A DNA stretch of 64,000 bases from contig NC_092566.1 of assembly GCF_037975245.1 (NCBI RefSeq), positions 930,001-994,000 of the forward strand, in the 5' to 3' direction. The stretch is from Apostichopus japonicus. Lineage: Eukaryota; Echinodermata; Holothuroidea; Aspidochirotida; Stichopodidae. Positions 11,301-26,100 of this stretch are shown piece by piece (the first letter of the stretch is position 1; the number at the start of each line of letters is the position of its first letter). Under the pieces are notes generated by a model. That model did not search any database and was not told the origin of the DNA. It worked only from the letters and a program-made list of their open reading frames with translations. The position numbers and the translations under genes are program-made.

Positions 11301-14089
11301 AGACTGAAGACAGTCTATGGTGATATGTATCATGAGAAGAATGTGGCAATCAGTGGCACCCATACTCACTCAGGCGTGGCAGGATACTTTCAATACTTCC
11401 TCTTCACTATAACTTCATCTGGCTTTATCCATGATTCATATGATAATCTGGTAGATGGCATTTATAGAGTATGTACAATCATCTTTGTTTCTTTTATATT
11501 TGTGTGTTTTCTTTTAAGTTTGTTTTATTAATGTTTCTCATTGTTAAATATTTTTTACCAGAAATGTTAATGTCTTTCCAGCATTTCAAAAGTGAAATCT
11601 TGAACATTAGGCTAGCTTTGCTGTTTGGGTTATTTGGGTTTTAAGGGAACAGTTCTAAAATGGTTAGTATTTGACTCTAGACATTAAGAGTGCAGTAGTT
11701 GTGTGGAGACATGGAGAGGCATGAAGTTACTTTCTGGACGCTTTCGTTCTAGTAAAGAGAAACTAAGCCTGATAGTAAACATTTCTAGTTCCATACAAAC
11801 TTGTAGACATGATACAATAAATGTTTTAGAGGTTCAAGGCCCACTTACTTTTACACATTCTCTTACACAGGCTTTTTAGAGGATAAGCAGTTTGCCAACA
11901 GTTGTTTGTTTTATTTTAATTTTATTTAGGTTTCACAGATGGCAGCATTTCTAAGCTACCTCTGTTCAAACCTTACAACTTTGTAGTCCGTTATTACTAA
12001 TTTAGCCTAGCCTGCATGCTGTCCTTCTTATGTTTTTTGCTGCCTCTTCTCCAGGTCTCCATCTCACCTTTATTGTCCCCTCTTTGCATCCCAGGAAGGA
12101 TACAAAGAGATAATTATTTACCTCTCCACTCATACAGTCTTAATACATTTCTATGTGTTTACATGAAATAAAAATTTAAAAAGTTGTTTGTACTTTCAGA
12201 GCATTCATAGGGCACATGAGAATAGAGCCCCCAGTAATGTCTATTACAATATCGGGGAACTATCTGGAGATATGAATGCAAACATCAACAGAAGTCCTTA
12301 CGGATATGAAGCTAACCCAGCCACTGAGCGAGCCAAGTAAGATTCAAAACTTTTTCATTTTCTCAATAATTTGTAATCAGTATCAATCATTCCTTTGTAT
12401 GGATAGCTCCTCATGTGTGATTAGTTGCTTAACGCTGAAAAGTAATTATCATAAATTGAATTGTAGTTTACAGATGTGTAGTGTTTTACCTAGTTATAAT
12501 GAATAATGTTACTTAAAACAAAGTTCTCTTACTGGTATGTGAAACATCTAATGGAAGAGCAAATAATGTCAAATATATACAAAACTGTTAACAAACTACA
12601 CTGTAAAAACCTGCGTAAGTGAATATATAAGACCCATAGGGCCCAAATATTACGATCCTGATTGTAGAATTCTCTTCAGAGGCTAACTGTTAGCCACTAG
12701 AGAAACTAATTTGTTAGTTTATTGCATAATTTATGTCACAAATTTCATTAAATGTTTTGAGGAAGTAAGTTACTTCACAAAACACTATACTTACCTCACA
12801 GCTTCATATCATCAGATGTACCTCACAAGACTACACAGACATGTATACAAGAATTAGTACTTTTATTAAATTTGTACACATATTCTAGTCTAGTTGCCAG
12901 TACTTGCAGTTACCCTCATAGAATGGTTCCCATACTCATCTCAGACATTTGGAAATCTATTACAGAAACAAGTGTAAGATAAGGTTATGATACCCCTGGT
13001 CACACCGGTACCAAGGGGAAATTCTACCAGTACTTATACTCATAGTCGTAGGAGCCCAATTTGATTTGGGGGGCTGTAATTGTAATGACTTGCCCGAAAA
13101 ATATAACCAAAATTTTTCGCGGACTCCGCGCGCCTTCAACATTTAAATGTGTGCTCATTTAGGCATGCATCGATTATTGCATCGCATGTCAATAAGATAC
13201 AATAATTTTCTGTGTTATTACCCTTCTATATTGGTTACAATTATTGGGGTAGTCGTTACAATAATAATGCTAATAATAATATCAGTTTAACCATTGAAAA
13301 ACACATTGCAAATTGTTTTCTTTCAGTAGGTGCCCAAAAAATTCCCAGCATATTGCTTGAATTTTCAAAAACATTTTTGGTTGAGGGGCTGCAGCCCCCC
13401 CCCCCCCCCCCCCGTCTCCTATGCCTATGCTTATTCTCTTGCTGCTGCACTCTTTCTAAAAGTTTGTAATCAAAGATGAAGCAATTATATTGACATTAAT
13501 TCATGTAAGTAATTAATGTTGACAAGATGAAACAATTCACACAGAGCGGCATCCAGCATCTTACAAAAGTGTTATTACCCTTCTATATTGGTTACAATTA
13601 TTGGGGTAGTCGTTACAATAATAATGCTAATAATAATATCAGTTTAACCATTGAAAAACACATTGCAAATTGTTTTCTTTCAGTAGGTGCCCAAAAAATT
13701 CCCAGCATATTGCTTGAATTTTCAAAAACATTTTTGGTTGAGGGGCTGCAGCCCCCCCCCCCCCCTGTCTCCTATGCCTATGCTTATTCTCTTGCTGCTG
13801 CACTCTTTCTAAAAGTTTGTAATCAAAGATGAAGCAATTATATTGACATTAATTCATGTAAGTAATTAATGTTGACAAGATGAAACAATTCACACAGAGC
13901 GGCATCCAGCATCTTACAAAAGTGATCTGAGTTCATGAGATGGACATTTAAGTCGGTGATGTGAAAACTTTTCCCAAACTTTTCTTTGACAGTTACCAGT
14001 ACGATGTCGACAAGGATATGACGCTCATAAAAATTGTTGGAGAGAACAACAAAGACAGAGGTCTTATCAGGTAAGATTGGGTTCGGTTT

Positions 14090-14122
<33 letters not shown>

Positions 14123-17100
14123 ATGTAGTAGTAGTAGTAGTAGTAGTAGTAATAGTAGTTTATTGCATCTCATTTCGTGGCCCAAAGACCAATTACAGAA
14201 GAGTAACAGTGAAAAAAAAAACAGTAAATAAAGTTATGTTCCTTTAGCAAGATAATGTGACCTGTTCAGGAATGAGAAAAATAGTCCACACTGCTAGGTG
14301 AAAACCACCTCTCCATATCTGGTTCCTAACTCTAGATATTCAGTATTGTTGTTTGAAGATGACTTAAGTTTCCCAGATAATGTTTCCCTTGCTCCAGAAA
14401 GTGGATCATAGTGGGTGATCTGTGATGTCTTTATGGCACATGTGCTGCAGAAGCTTTACATTTTCTCTTGCACACAATAAAAAATGAATAATAATTTTCT
14501 TTTCATTCGGTGCAAGTTTTTCTGACAGCTTGTCTTCCTATGCATGCACAGGCATATCAAAATTTGTAAGAATTATTTGATGACCATGTTATACATTTTT
14601 CATTTTCTATAATTATTAATGGTATTTATTTATTCCACAATTTCACCTCGCAGTTTCTTTGCGGTACATCCCGTGTCTATGAACAGTACCAATCGTTTGA
14701 TTAGTGGTGACAACAAGGGTTATGCCTCCTATATGACTGAAATGGACATGAACCCAGGAACCTTCCATGGTCAGGTAATAAATGTAAATGTATGGTAACT
14801 AATAGTGTGACATACTCAATGTTTAGGTCAGGTTGTTAATCTGAATTACAATTGCAGTCAGGTTTCAATTGGCTAATAAAGAGGAAGGTTACCCAAACAC
14901 ATGAACAGTGCTGTAGCTAGGGTTTCAGGGGGCCCAATTCAAGAGTAAAGGCTGGGCCCTTCACCTATACTGCACCTGCACTTGACTAAAGCCATCATTG
15001 TAACTACCACAAGTTCTGCTTGGCTATCTTTACTTGAATCCGATAGGTCAGATACGTTGGCTCGAAACGTTGAAACCAACCCTTGCTGCCCGGACATTGG
15101 GGGCCTCCCTACATTGAGAGCCTCCAGACATTGGGGCCTCCGGACATTGGGTCCCCAGAGATTTGGGGCCCCGGACATTGGGGTGCCCAGACATAGGGGC
15201 CCCCTGACATTGGAGGCTAGATTTTTGGGGGCCCCGGACATTGGGGCCCCAGACAATGAACCACTTACCTATTGCTTATCTTTTGCTGCATTTTCATATG
15301 GGAAGGAGACAATAGGAGTTTAAAAGGGCCTGTAGTATTAATAAAGTTGTTGATTAAATTTACACACATCACATACATATATGATACCATTACTGATGAT
15401 AGTAATGATAGTTTTGTTTTTATTTATCAATATAACAACTTTGATGTTTCTATATGAAAGCTACTTAATAACCTATAATCATAGGCATAGTAGGCGGGGG
15501 GGGGGGGCTGGGGGGCTGCAGCCCCCCAACCAAATTTTTCTGCAAAAATTCGGGCAATATGCTGAGAATTTTTCGGGCACCTACTGAAAGAAATATAATT
15601 TGCAGTGTGTTTTTCAATGGTTAAACTGATATTTTCATTATTATTATTATTGTAACAACTTCCCCAATATTTATAATTAATATGGAAGGGTAATAACACG
15701 GCAAATGATTGTATGTTATTGGCATGCAATGTAATAACCGATGCATGCCTATATGATATGCACATTTATATGTTGAACGCGCACGGAGGTGCGAAAAAAT
15801 TTTGGTTATATCTTTCGGGGCAAGTTGTTACAGCCCCCCAAATCAAATTAGGCTCCTATGCCTATAATTGCTCTGATTTATATTATACATACAACACTCT
15901 TTGTATTTTCTTTAGGGAGAGTTTGTTGCTGCCTTTCCCAGCTCAAATTTAGGTGACGTTTCACCCAACTTGAACGGCCCTAGATGTAAGGATACAGGAT
16001 TACCGTGTGAGCGAAAAACCAGTCAGTGTGGTAACAGAGTAAGCAACTTTTACTCTCATCAAATTTTATATGCTAATATGCTGTAATATTCAACTTACAA
16101 TCCAGACTAGACAACATGTGTCATTTGTTTCCTCTTATTCTCTGATTGAGAACTATTATAAATATTTTACACACTCTATGTCCTTCCTCACCCCATCCCC
16201 TTGCCCCTCCTATCAACCCTCCCTCCCCCTCCCCCCTCATTCTTGCCAAAATGTATTGCTCATTTCAAGTTTACTTGTGTTTCTTTTAATCACAGACAAG
16301 TTTGTGTGTTGCTTCTGGACCTGGTAAGGACATGTTTGAAAGCACAAAGATCATTGGAGAAAGACTAGCAACCAAAGCAAAGGTAAGGAGTGAATGTTGG
16401 ACAATAATAAACATGGTTGATTCTCAGGAATGTTTTGAACGTGAACCATTGTCAGCTGTGCCAGAAACTGAAGTTTTGCTTACAATTGAAGCTTTGATTA
16501 GCTCAATTATTACTTTGTGTTTGGGTCAAAGCAGGGTGCAAAATATGATTGTTTACTACAAAGTATTTAAAAAAAAATGAATAAGAGCTATGAAATGGGT
16601 ATCACTTTGGTTATAATGGAATAAACATGAAGTTATTATGTAAATGAGCAGAATTTAAGTTAGGCCCAACTGCCCAGGATTGTATACTATATTTCTATCT
16701 CTATGAAAGATGTGAAGCAAGGTTTATTTTTGGATGAAGAAGATAGGAAATTGGTTGTGACATTTTATGATATTTCTGATGTTAAATTAGAGTTCAGTTC
16801 AGTGAAACTGTTTGAGATGTTATGGTTTAATTTTCTCTTGAATTTTCAGGAATTGTACGCTGATGCAACTGAACGTCTTGAAGGGCCGATTGGATTTGTC
16901 CATCAGTTTGTAAATATGACCAATTATGAAGTAAATCTGTCAGATGGTGGAACGGTAAGTAGATGAAATCTGTCTCTTAAAATATTAGATACAATAAAAC
17001 TGAAACTTTGAACTTCTAAAGTTGCATTTTCCATTGGGAAGTATACAGCATTTTCCATTGGGAGGTATACAGCATTTTCCAATGGGAGGTATACAGCATT

Positions 17101-20100
17101 TTCCATTGGGAGGTATACAGCATTTTCCATTGGGAGGTATACAGCATTTTCCATTGGGAGGAATACAGCATTTTCCATTGTGGGGTATACAGCATTTTCC
17201 ATTGGGAGGTATACAGCATTTTCCATTGGGAGGTATACAGCATTTTCCATTGGGAAGGTATACAGCATGTCTACTTGGTTCCTCAGTTCCCATCGCACAC
17301 ACTCTTCTTTTCCCTACAGGCATATCCAGGTTATGACAAGTATCACTAAAATAAGATATTAATTAAACCACATATTGTAGGTGATTTGTCCATTCCCTGG
17401 CAAGTTATAATATTTAGATTTTATGAGGAAACAACAGAATTGGTAAAACCAAGCATCAGTTGGACAACGTTATGATAACCTCAGATTTTCAGGCAGCTGT
17501 ACGAATCTGTTAGATACTCCAGATGACGGTCTCATTCGTTTCCTTTCATTTGCAGGCAACGACCTGTTCGGCAGCTTTTGGTTATTCATTTGCTGCTGGT
17601 ACCATTGATGGGGCTGGTGCTTATCCTTTCTTCCAAAGTAAGTGAATCTCAGAATTGAAGGCTTTAGAAGTCATTTTTGGGGGGGGGGGCGGGTGGGAGG
17701 TGAGAGGGAGGGATGGGAGGAGAGGGAAGTTATTTTATTGAACGTAAAACTTCATTAAGCTACTGTAACGATCAGATCAGAGGTGAAATGTTTCAGGTTC
17801 AAATAAATCTTTTGTCCTGAAAGTTTAATTAGTGTGATCTATTAAAGATTTTTTTTTTTGTCAACATGGCAACAGATGTTTAGACTTGCATCTAATCCAT
17901 TACATTGTTTTTAAGAGTCCATTTATTGCTTCAGAGCAACCAGCCTTGTTTGCAGCATAGCTTCCAGCATCACACTGCAGCATAAAATATGAGCAGTCTT
18001 GGCCTATTAAATTGTCCATATGTACCAGTGTTGAGCCTGCAGTGTATTGTGTGTTAATCCATTTTCTTATAGCTGTGTTACCTCTTACATTGTGTGTTCA
18101 TCCATTACCTTATAGCTGTGTAACCTCTTACATTGTGTGTTCATCCATTACCTTAGAGCTGTGTAACCTCTTACATTGTGTGTTCATCCATTACCTTATA
18201 GCTGTGTAACCTCTTACATTGTGTGTTCATCCATTACCTTATAGCTGTGTAACCTCTTACATTGTGTGTTCATCCATTACCTTATAACTGTGTTACCTCT
18301 TACATTGTGTGTTCATCCATTACCTTATAGCTATGTAACCTCTTACATTGTGTGTTCATCCATTACCTTATAACTGTGTTACCTCTTACATTGTGTGTTC
18401 ATCCGTTACCTTATAGCTGTGTAACCTCTTACATTGTGTGTTCATCCATTACCTTATAGCTGTGTAACCTCTTACATTGTGTGTTCATCCATTACCTTAT
18501 AGCTGTGTTACCTCTTACATTGTGTGTTCATCCATTACCTTATAACTGTGTTACCTCTTACATTGTGTGTTCATCCATTACCTTATAGCTGTGTAACCTC
18601 TTACATTGTGTGTTCATCCATTACCTTATAGCTGTGTAACCTCTTACATTGTGTGTTCATCCATTACCTTATAGCTGTGTAACCTCTTACATTGTGTGTT
18701 CATCCATTACCTTATAACTGTGTTACCTCTTACATTATGTGTTCATCCATTACCTTATAGCTGTGTAACCTCTTACATTGTGTGTTCATCCATTACCTTA
18801 TAGCTGTGTAACCTCTTACATTGTGTGTTCATCCATTACCTTATAGCTGTGTAACCTCTTACATTGTGTGTTCATCCATTACCTTATAACTGTGTTACCT
18901 CTTACATTGTGTGTTCATCCATACCTTATATCTGTGTTACCTGTTACATTGTGTCTTCATCCATACCTTATATCTGTGTTACCTGTTACATTGTGTCTTC
19001 ATCCATACCTTATAGCTGTGTAACCTCTTACATTGTGTGTTCATCCATTACCTTATAACTGTGTTACCTCTTACATTGTGTGTTCATCCATTACCTTATA
19101 GCTGTGTAACCTCTTACATTGTGTGTTCATCCATTACCTTATAGCTGTGTAACCTCTTACATTGTGTGTTCATCCATTACCTTATAACTGTGTTACCTCT
19201 TACATTGTGTGTTCATCCATTACCTTATAGCTGTGTAACCTCTTACATTGTGTGTTCATCCATTACCTTATAACTGTGTTACCTCTTACATTGTGTGTTC
19301 ATCCATTCCTTATAACTGTGTTACCTCTTACATTGTGTGTTCATCCATTACCCCATAACTGTGTTACCTCTATCATTCTGTGTTCATCCATTACCTTATA
19401 GCTGTGTTACCTCTATCATTCTGTGTTCATCCATTACCTTATATCTGTGTTACCTGTGTTCATCCATTACCTTACAGCCATGTTACCTCTTACATTGTGT
19501 GTTCATCCATTACCTTACAGCCATGTTACCTCTTACATTGTGTGTTCATCCATTACCTTACAGCCATGTTACCTCTTACATTGTGTGTTCATCCATTACC
19601 TTACAGCCATGTTACCTCTTACATTGTGTGTTCATCCATTACCTTACAGCCATGTTACCTCTTACATTGTGTGTTCATCCATTACCTTATAGCTGTGTTA
19701 CCTCTTACATTGTGTGTTCATCCATTACCTTATATCTGTGTTACCTGTGTTCATCCATTACCTTACAGCCATGTTACCTCTTACATTGTGTGTTCATCCA
19801 TTACCTTACAGCCATGTTACCTCTTACATTGTGTGTTCATCCATTACCTTACAGCCATGTTACCTCTTACATTGTGTGTTCATCCATTACCTTATAGCTG
19901 TGTTACCTCTTACATTGTGTGTTCATCCATACCTTATATCTGTGTTACCTCTTACATTGTGTGTTCATCCATACCTTATATCTTTGTTACCTGTTACATT
20001 GTGTCTTCATCCATTACATTACAGCTGTTTCATTGTGTGTTCATCCGTTTATACCTGTCTCATACATCTTTCATTGTGAAGTCATCTGTTTAATGCCTTA

Positions 20101-23100
20101 CAGGTGCTTGAACCTTTCATATCTGACTTCTCATGCTTATGGTCATCTACAACTCATCCAAACAGACTTGATCTCTTTAATGGAGTCTATACAAGCGGTA
20201 ATTAGACCCATTGCCTAGTTTCCACTATGTTAATTAGTCTGTGAGTCTTTGAACACTTTTGCTTATACCATTCACATCCAATCATATGTGAGACTTTTAA
20301 GCCACCAATTATCATGTCTTTACTGTTAATTTTAAGACCATTAAAACTTGCTTTCTTTTTACCATGACATTACTTTAATCCACAAGGCAGTCAATAATTT
20401 GGTCAGACCAGTAAGACTAGTTACGAGGAACTATCATTATTTGAGTCTGCAAGATCATTAAGACCCATGTTCTTACTATACAATTAATTTATTTTGCAGA
20501 CCATTCAAATTTCACAACAATATTTACATTGGGTATTAATATTCCCAATTTATCATGAGACTTTTTTGTCATGTATTGATAATTTTCTTCTTTTTTTGAG
20601 CCATTAATGTTGAGGCCATAGAATGTGAGAAGTGACCACCAAGGACTTCAAGAATATTCCTATATTGACGATCTTCATCACCACCGCCTTTAAAAATACT
20701 GTTGATGTTAATTTTATTTTATTTTTGTTAGCCTAGTAAATATTTATCGTTACTTGTTTACTAAACATGTCTTTTTGTTCATTCGTTCCATCTAGCTCAG
20801 TTATATTCTCTGCCTCTCGTTGATAAGTTTCGTGATGTCGTCCTCCATGAACCTTCCCCTGAGATGATTGCTTGCCAAGCTCCAAAGCCAGTTTTGCTCC
20901 CAGTTGGGGAGGTATGTAGTATCATGATGAATCTTCTGTTTTGCCTTTCATGGTTCTAACTTCTTAATATCAGCAATTGTTTGAATCGTGCAAAGACATA
21001 TTTAGGCCAGAAGGGGATTTGAACCAGTGAATTCAGATTAGTTCAGACTCCATTCTAGCAATTGTTGTTTGCACCCTGTATAAACAACTGCTCCTTTGGT
21101 CATAGTTATATCTAGGTCAGTCCACCCCCCCCCTTCCCCTCCTTTACCCAAAGAGCCATATTATTCTGATGTATTCAAAGTTGTAGAATAGAAGTGATAG
21201 CAAACTTGACATACCTCACTCATAATTCTACAAATACTCAGAGATAACTTTAGAAACACATCACAATTTCTAAATTAAAACCTGAACTTTTCTAAATAAT
21301 TCAAAATGTCTAGTACTTACCTTCAAAATTGTTGTTTTATATTTTCTGGTTTAGATGAAGATTCCTTGGGAATGGATTCCAGCTATTGTAGAGACACAGA
21401 TCCTCAGGATTGGTCAGTTTGCCATCATCCCTGTACCTTCAGAGTTTACGTAAGCCATATTTCACGATCCTGTTGTGAGCTTAACTTCAGTAGATCTTTC
21501 TGGTATTCTCAAATATTTTGTATGATCTTTTATTATATATCTGTTCATGAAAAAGATAAATCTGGAACCAAAGATACTGTAAATTAGAAATAAAAAACAC
21601 ATTGAGCATGAAAAGTTTGCAAAACTCATACTGCTTGGAATTGTCTAACTGGATTGGAAGAGTCTTCTTTGCAAAAATTCAAGTAGTTTCTCTGGAAGAC
21701 AAACAAGTAAACACTTTCTTGAATTACCGAAATATGATTGAACTGACCTGGTTGACTAGAATAATCCTGCAAAGTAGAAACCCTATGCCATTACCACATT
21801 TAGGCACAATGTCAAAAGATAATTTGCATATTCATTCTTTTTAAATTCACTCATGCTATTTTGTAAAGGCAGTACACCACTGTCAAAGCCTATTTTCCCG
21901 ACAGTTATAAAGCCATCTAATATACTCTTATGGCTTCTTATTTCACAGCACTATGGCAGGCCGAAGATTGAGAAACACTGTTAGAGATGTACGTTGATTC
22001 GACTCTTGAACTATTCTTCAGTGAGGCCTTACAGGGCCCTTCCTAAAATATCACTAGTATTGCCTATGCAGGCTCCAAGTGAGCCACGGAGAACGTGAAA
22101 TAATGGTCACTCATTCTCAAACTTGAACAATCAATTTACTGTCATCCTCAGTGTATTGTACCTAACTGATAATTTTATTAATCAATATTAACACTCCTCG
22201 ATATCAGTACATGTCTCGGAGGGTAAATCCTCTTGGAAAGTAGGTTTGAAACACTTGTAACAATTTAACATACTTGACATGGAGGCTAATAGTACTGACC
22301 TTTGACCTCTCGCTCTGACTACTCATGAGATAGTAGACACAGACTGTAAAATCATCTCCTTTCACATAATTAACCAACATCTTGACCCCCCCACCCCCCT
22401 CCTACATCCTGGGTGGTTACTTGCCATGTCTGCAAAGTTGAATTTCTTTATGCAATTTTTGGCATTACTTTGGTTACTTTTTCACAGGATTAGGTACAAA
22501 ACTTTAGTAATGATACATTTTGTCAGCTTAAAATGTTGACTTGTTACAATCTTACCACAGCAAACCACCATGCCACCAAGTACAAACTGTGTCTAAGTTC
22601 AGGCACGTAAGATGTATAAGGCTGTTAAGACATGGATGAGTATACTTAATATCTATTGTTAAAATGTCAAGATTATAAAACTGAAACTTTCTATGAATAA
22701 TATTTAATGTCCTTCATCTGTCAGGTACTTATAGAGGAGGGTCTGACAAACGCTAAAGTACAGATTGCTGGACTCTCAAACACTTATTCTGACTACGTTT
22801 CAACCATCGAAGAATATGGTGTAAGTCCTTCAATATGAAGAATATCCTTGGGAAGGATTCAGGTGCTGGGGGTGGGGATGGGGGGGGAGGTAGTTGGATG
22901 GGTACTAACTGGCAAACATGATGTCATTGATCATTAAACAAGTTACAACCATGATGCATTTGAAGTAACTTTCTGGAGTGTGAGGGACATTTAAGTCCAT
23001 CGTCATGGTAACTGTCAGTGAGGTTTGTCCATAGTACCCCTCAATTACCCTTGTTGTTTACAGCCTACACACAATGCTGCAATTGGATGGTTATTGTCAT

Positions 23101-26100
23101 GTATAGGTTTAACTTCAAGATGAGTACAATTCTGTCAGATTTGAACACACATTGAATTTTTATTTGGTCGATGTTGTTAAAGGACACTATATTTACTAAT
23201 AATAAGATACATAGATGATTTTATGTGTTTACATCAGTTTCTAAGTACCCTTTGTTTCAAACTGGATAAACTCATTTGGTTTGCATTGATCATCCAGGTT
23301 CAGAGATATGAAGCTGCCTCTACAACGTACGGACCACACACCTTAGAAGCTTATCAACAGCAGTATACAATGCTGGCTCAATACCTAATGGCTGTAAGTA
23401 TGCCACTGGAAGTATACAATACTGGCTGTAAGTATGCAGCTGGTAGTATGCAATACTGGCTGTAAGTATGCAGCTGGTAGTATACAATACTGGCTCAACA
23501 CCTAATGGCTGTAAGTATGCCGCTGAAAGTATACAATACTGGCTGTAAGTATGCAGCTGGTAGTATACAATACTGGCTCAACACCTAATGGCTGTAAGTA
23601 TGCCGCTGGAAGTATACAATACTGGCTGTAAGCATGCAGCTGGTAGTATACAATAGTGACTGTAAGTATGCAGCTGGTAGTATACAATACTGGCGGTAAG
23701 TATGCAGCTGGTAGTATTCAATACTGGCGGTAAGTATGCAGCTGGTAGTATACAATACTGGCTCAACACTTAATGGCTGTAAGTATGACACTTGTATTGG
23801 CAGTATACAATACTGGCTGTTAGTATGCTGCTGGCAGTATACAATACTGGCTGTAAGTATGCAGCTGGTAGTATACAATACTGGCTCAACACCTAATGGC
23901 TGTATGACACTTGTACTGGTAGTATACAGTACTGGTTGTAAGTATGCAGCTGGTAGTATACAATACTGGCGGTAAGTATGCAGCTGGTAGTATACAATAA
24001 TGACTATAAGTATGCAGCTGGTAGTGTACAATACTGGCTCAACACTTAATGGCTGTAAGTATGACACTTGTATTGGCAGTATACAATACTGGCTGTTAGT
24101 ATGCTGCTGGCAGTATACAATATTGGCTGTAAGTATTCAGCTTGAAGTATACAGTACTGGCTCAACACCTAATGGCTGTATGACACTTGTACTGGTAGTA
24201 TACAGTACTGGTTGTAAGTATGCAGCTGGTAGTATACAATACTGGCTCAACACCTAATGGCTGTATGACACTTGTACTGGTAGTATACAATACTGGTTGT
24301 AAGTATGCAGCTGGTAGTATACAATACTGGCTCAACACCTAATGGCTGTATGACACTTGTACTGGCAGTTTCTTAGCTGGTCATAAGGTGTCACATGCAA
24401 TCGTGTATGATTAGAAGCCTAGAAATTTCTTTGACATGGCACCGTGGAGGGGGAGGGGGTATTCTAAAAGCTGTTTCTTCAAGGATTAAGTGCCAAATAA
24501 CAGTTAAAAACCATTTGTTTTGACCCTCATTAATTCAGTGCCTCAGGAGAGTATTAATCAGTAAAGTGTGGACACTGTGCAAAATAGCATAAAGTTGAGA
24601 TGGAGAATGAGATGGAGATATGTTGGTTCTGGACATGAAATGGCTGAGATACTGCAATTAAATGCAACCTCAGGCTAATGGCAATCATAGTGTCAATGAT
24701 AATTTCAAATACCATACCACACAGAGGGTGATTTCCTGGTGTACAGCCACCACTTATAAACACTAAGTGATGTTGTCATTTCTTCATCCTGCTAGCTCAT
24801 TTTGACGTCAAATGCAATTTTTGAAGAAAGCTTAAATCCTAATTTGATGTAAATCTGTCATATTTGAAGGGCACCCAACCTGGCCCCGGTCCTGAGATGC
24901 CTAATCTCTTAGGTGATCAAGGGAGCACCCTGGATCCATCAGAGGGGGATGCTGATGACATCAACCGCATCACTGGTCTAGGAAAACGGATCGGTGATAT
25001 CGTCATGGATGTAGATGCCAAGTATAGACAGGTATGAATATGTAGTCCTCTTTATGAATATTCATGAGGTCATTATTCCCAGTTCTGTTTTGAGGCAAAC
25101 AACAGTTCCTAGTAAGCCTGTGAATCATTTTTCGGAGAATGATGAAACAAGGAAACAATAGCAAAATCAGGTTAGTTAATTCTAGAATTAGAGAATAATA
25201 AAGATTAAGAAAGATTTTAAGTGTAGAGTTACTATATACCACTGCACATTATTAGATTTGATGAACTTATTGATTGGTCAACCAGTGATGTGATATAGAA
25301 ACCATCAAACATGATAGGTGGACATTAATTGTTTCTATACTCACATTGAAAAGTTGAGATTTTATAAAAACTCATACTTGAAGGGAAAGGTAGTTGCTCT
25401 GCTTTCCTGAAAATTAAAAATGTAATATTTCATCACAAAATAAGAAAACTTTACAAAACGGTGCTATAAGTTGTTTTTGTTTTGTTTTTACAGGGAGGAG
25501 TAGCCGAGGCATCATTCATAGCTGGTAACCCTAGAAACGATGCTTACAGAATGGTAATCAGTACTACAAAGTGTCTGTTAATGTGTTAAGGGATTTCCCA
25601 TTTGCGTGACAGTGTTTCTGCACTGTTCTTCAAAGTCTTCTAACGTAATAAACAACTTTGGTGGTGTACATAACCATCTCAAATTTCATTTTGTGTGAAA
25701 TTAAATATGGAATGCTGACAGCTTCATACTCATTAAAAACATAGTCGTAAGATTAAAGCTTCCTGTGCTTCTTATTTTCAATACACTTTTTGAGATTTTA
25801 GTTCAAACTTTAATTTCTCTTTATAACTCATCACTAACATTTATTAGCAAAGGAAATACAGATTAAAACGATATCAGTATTAAGCCTCCCTCAAGCTTTT
25901 ACCCCAGTGTTGAACCCAGCAGATTTAGGGGTGAGAGGGAGGAGGTGGGGTCTGGTGAGGGAAGGGGGCTGGGGTAGGATAATATGAGAATGCAGAAAAA
26001 TCTGTTAATATTGATGATTTAGATAGTCTTTAAGTTACTCTAGCGCACTCACCCCATTTATTTTACTTTTTTCAATGCGAAGTATTACTAACTACTTTTG

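Noticed and set aside
15040-15095. Possible hammerhead-like ribozyme near CGAAAC
   Set aside because: A CGAAAC box is present, but I could not find a proper CTGANGA core with pairing stems.
19337-20218. Long hydrophobic frames (up to 237 codons, HPLPYSCVTSYIV)
   Set aside because: They are the 43-bp minisatellite read in three frames; 43 is not a multiple of three, so the same peptide cycles through all frames.
17556-20911. Suspected loss of a conserved ceramidase segment at the exon 10/11 junction
   Set aside because: The spacing between the TIDG motif and the (E/K)PS(P/E)E segment is the same as in vertebrate neutral ceramidase; the sequence is diverged, not deleted.
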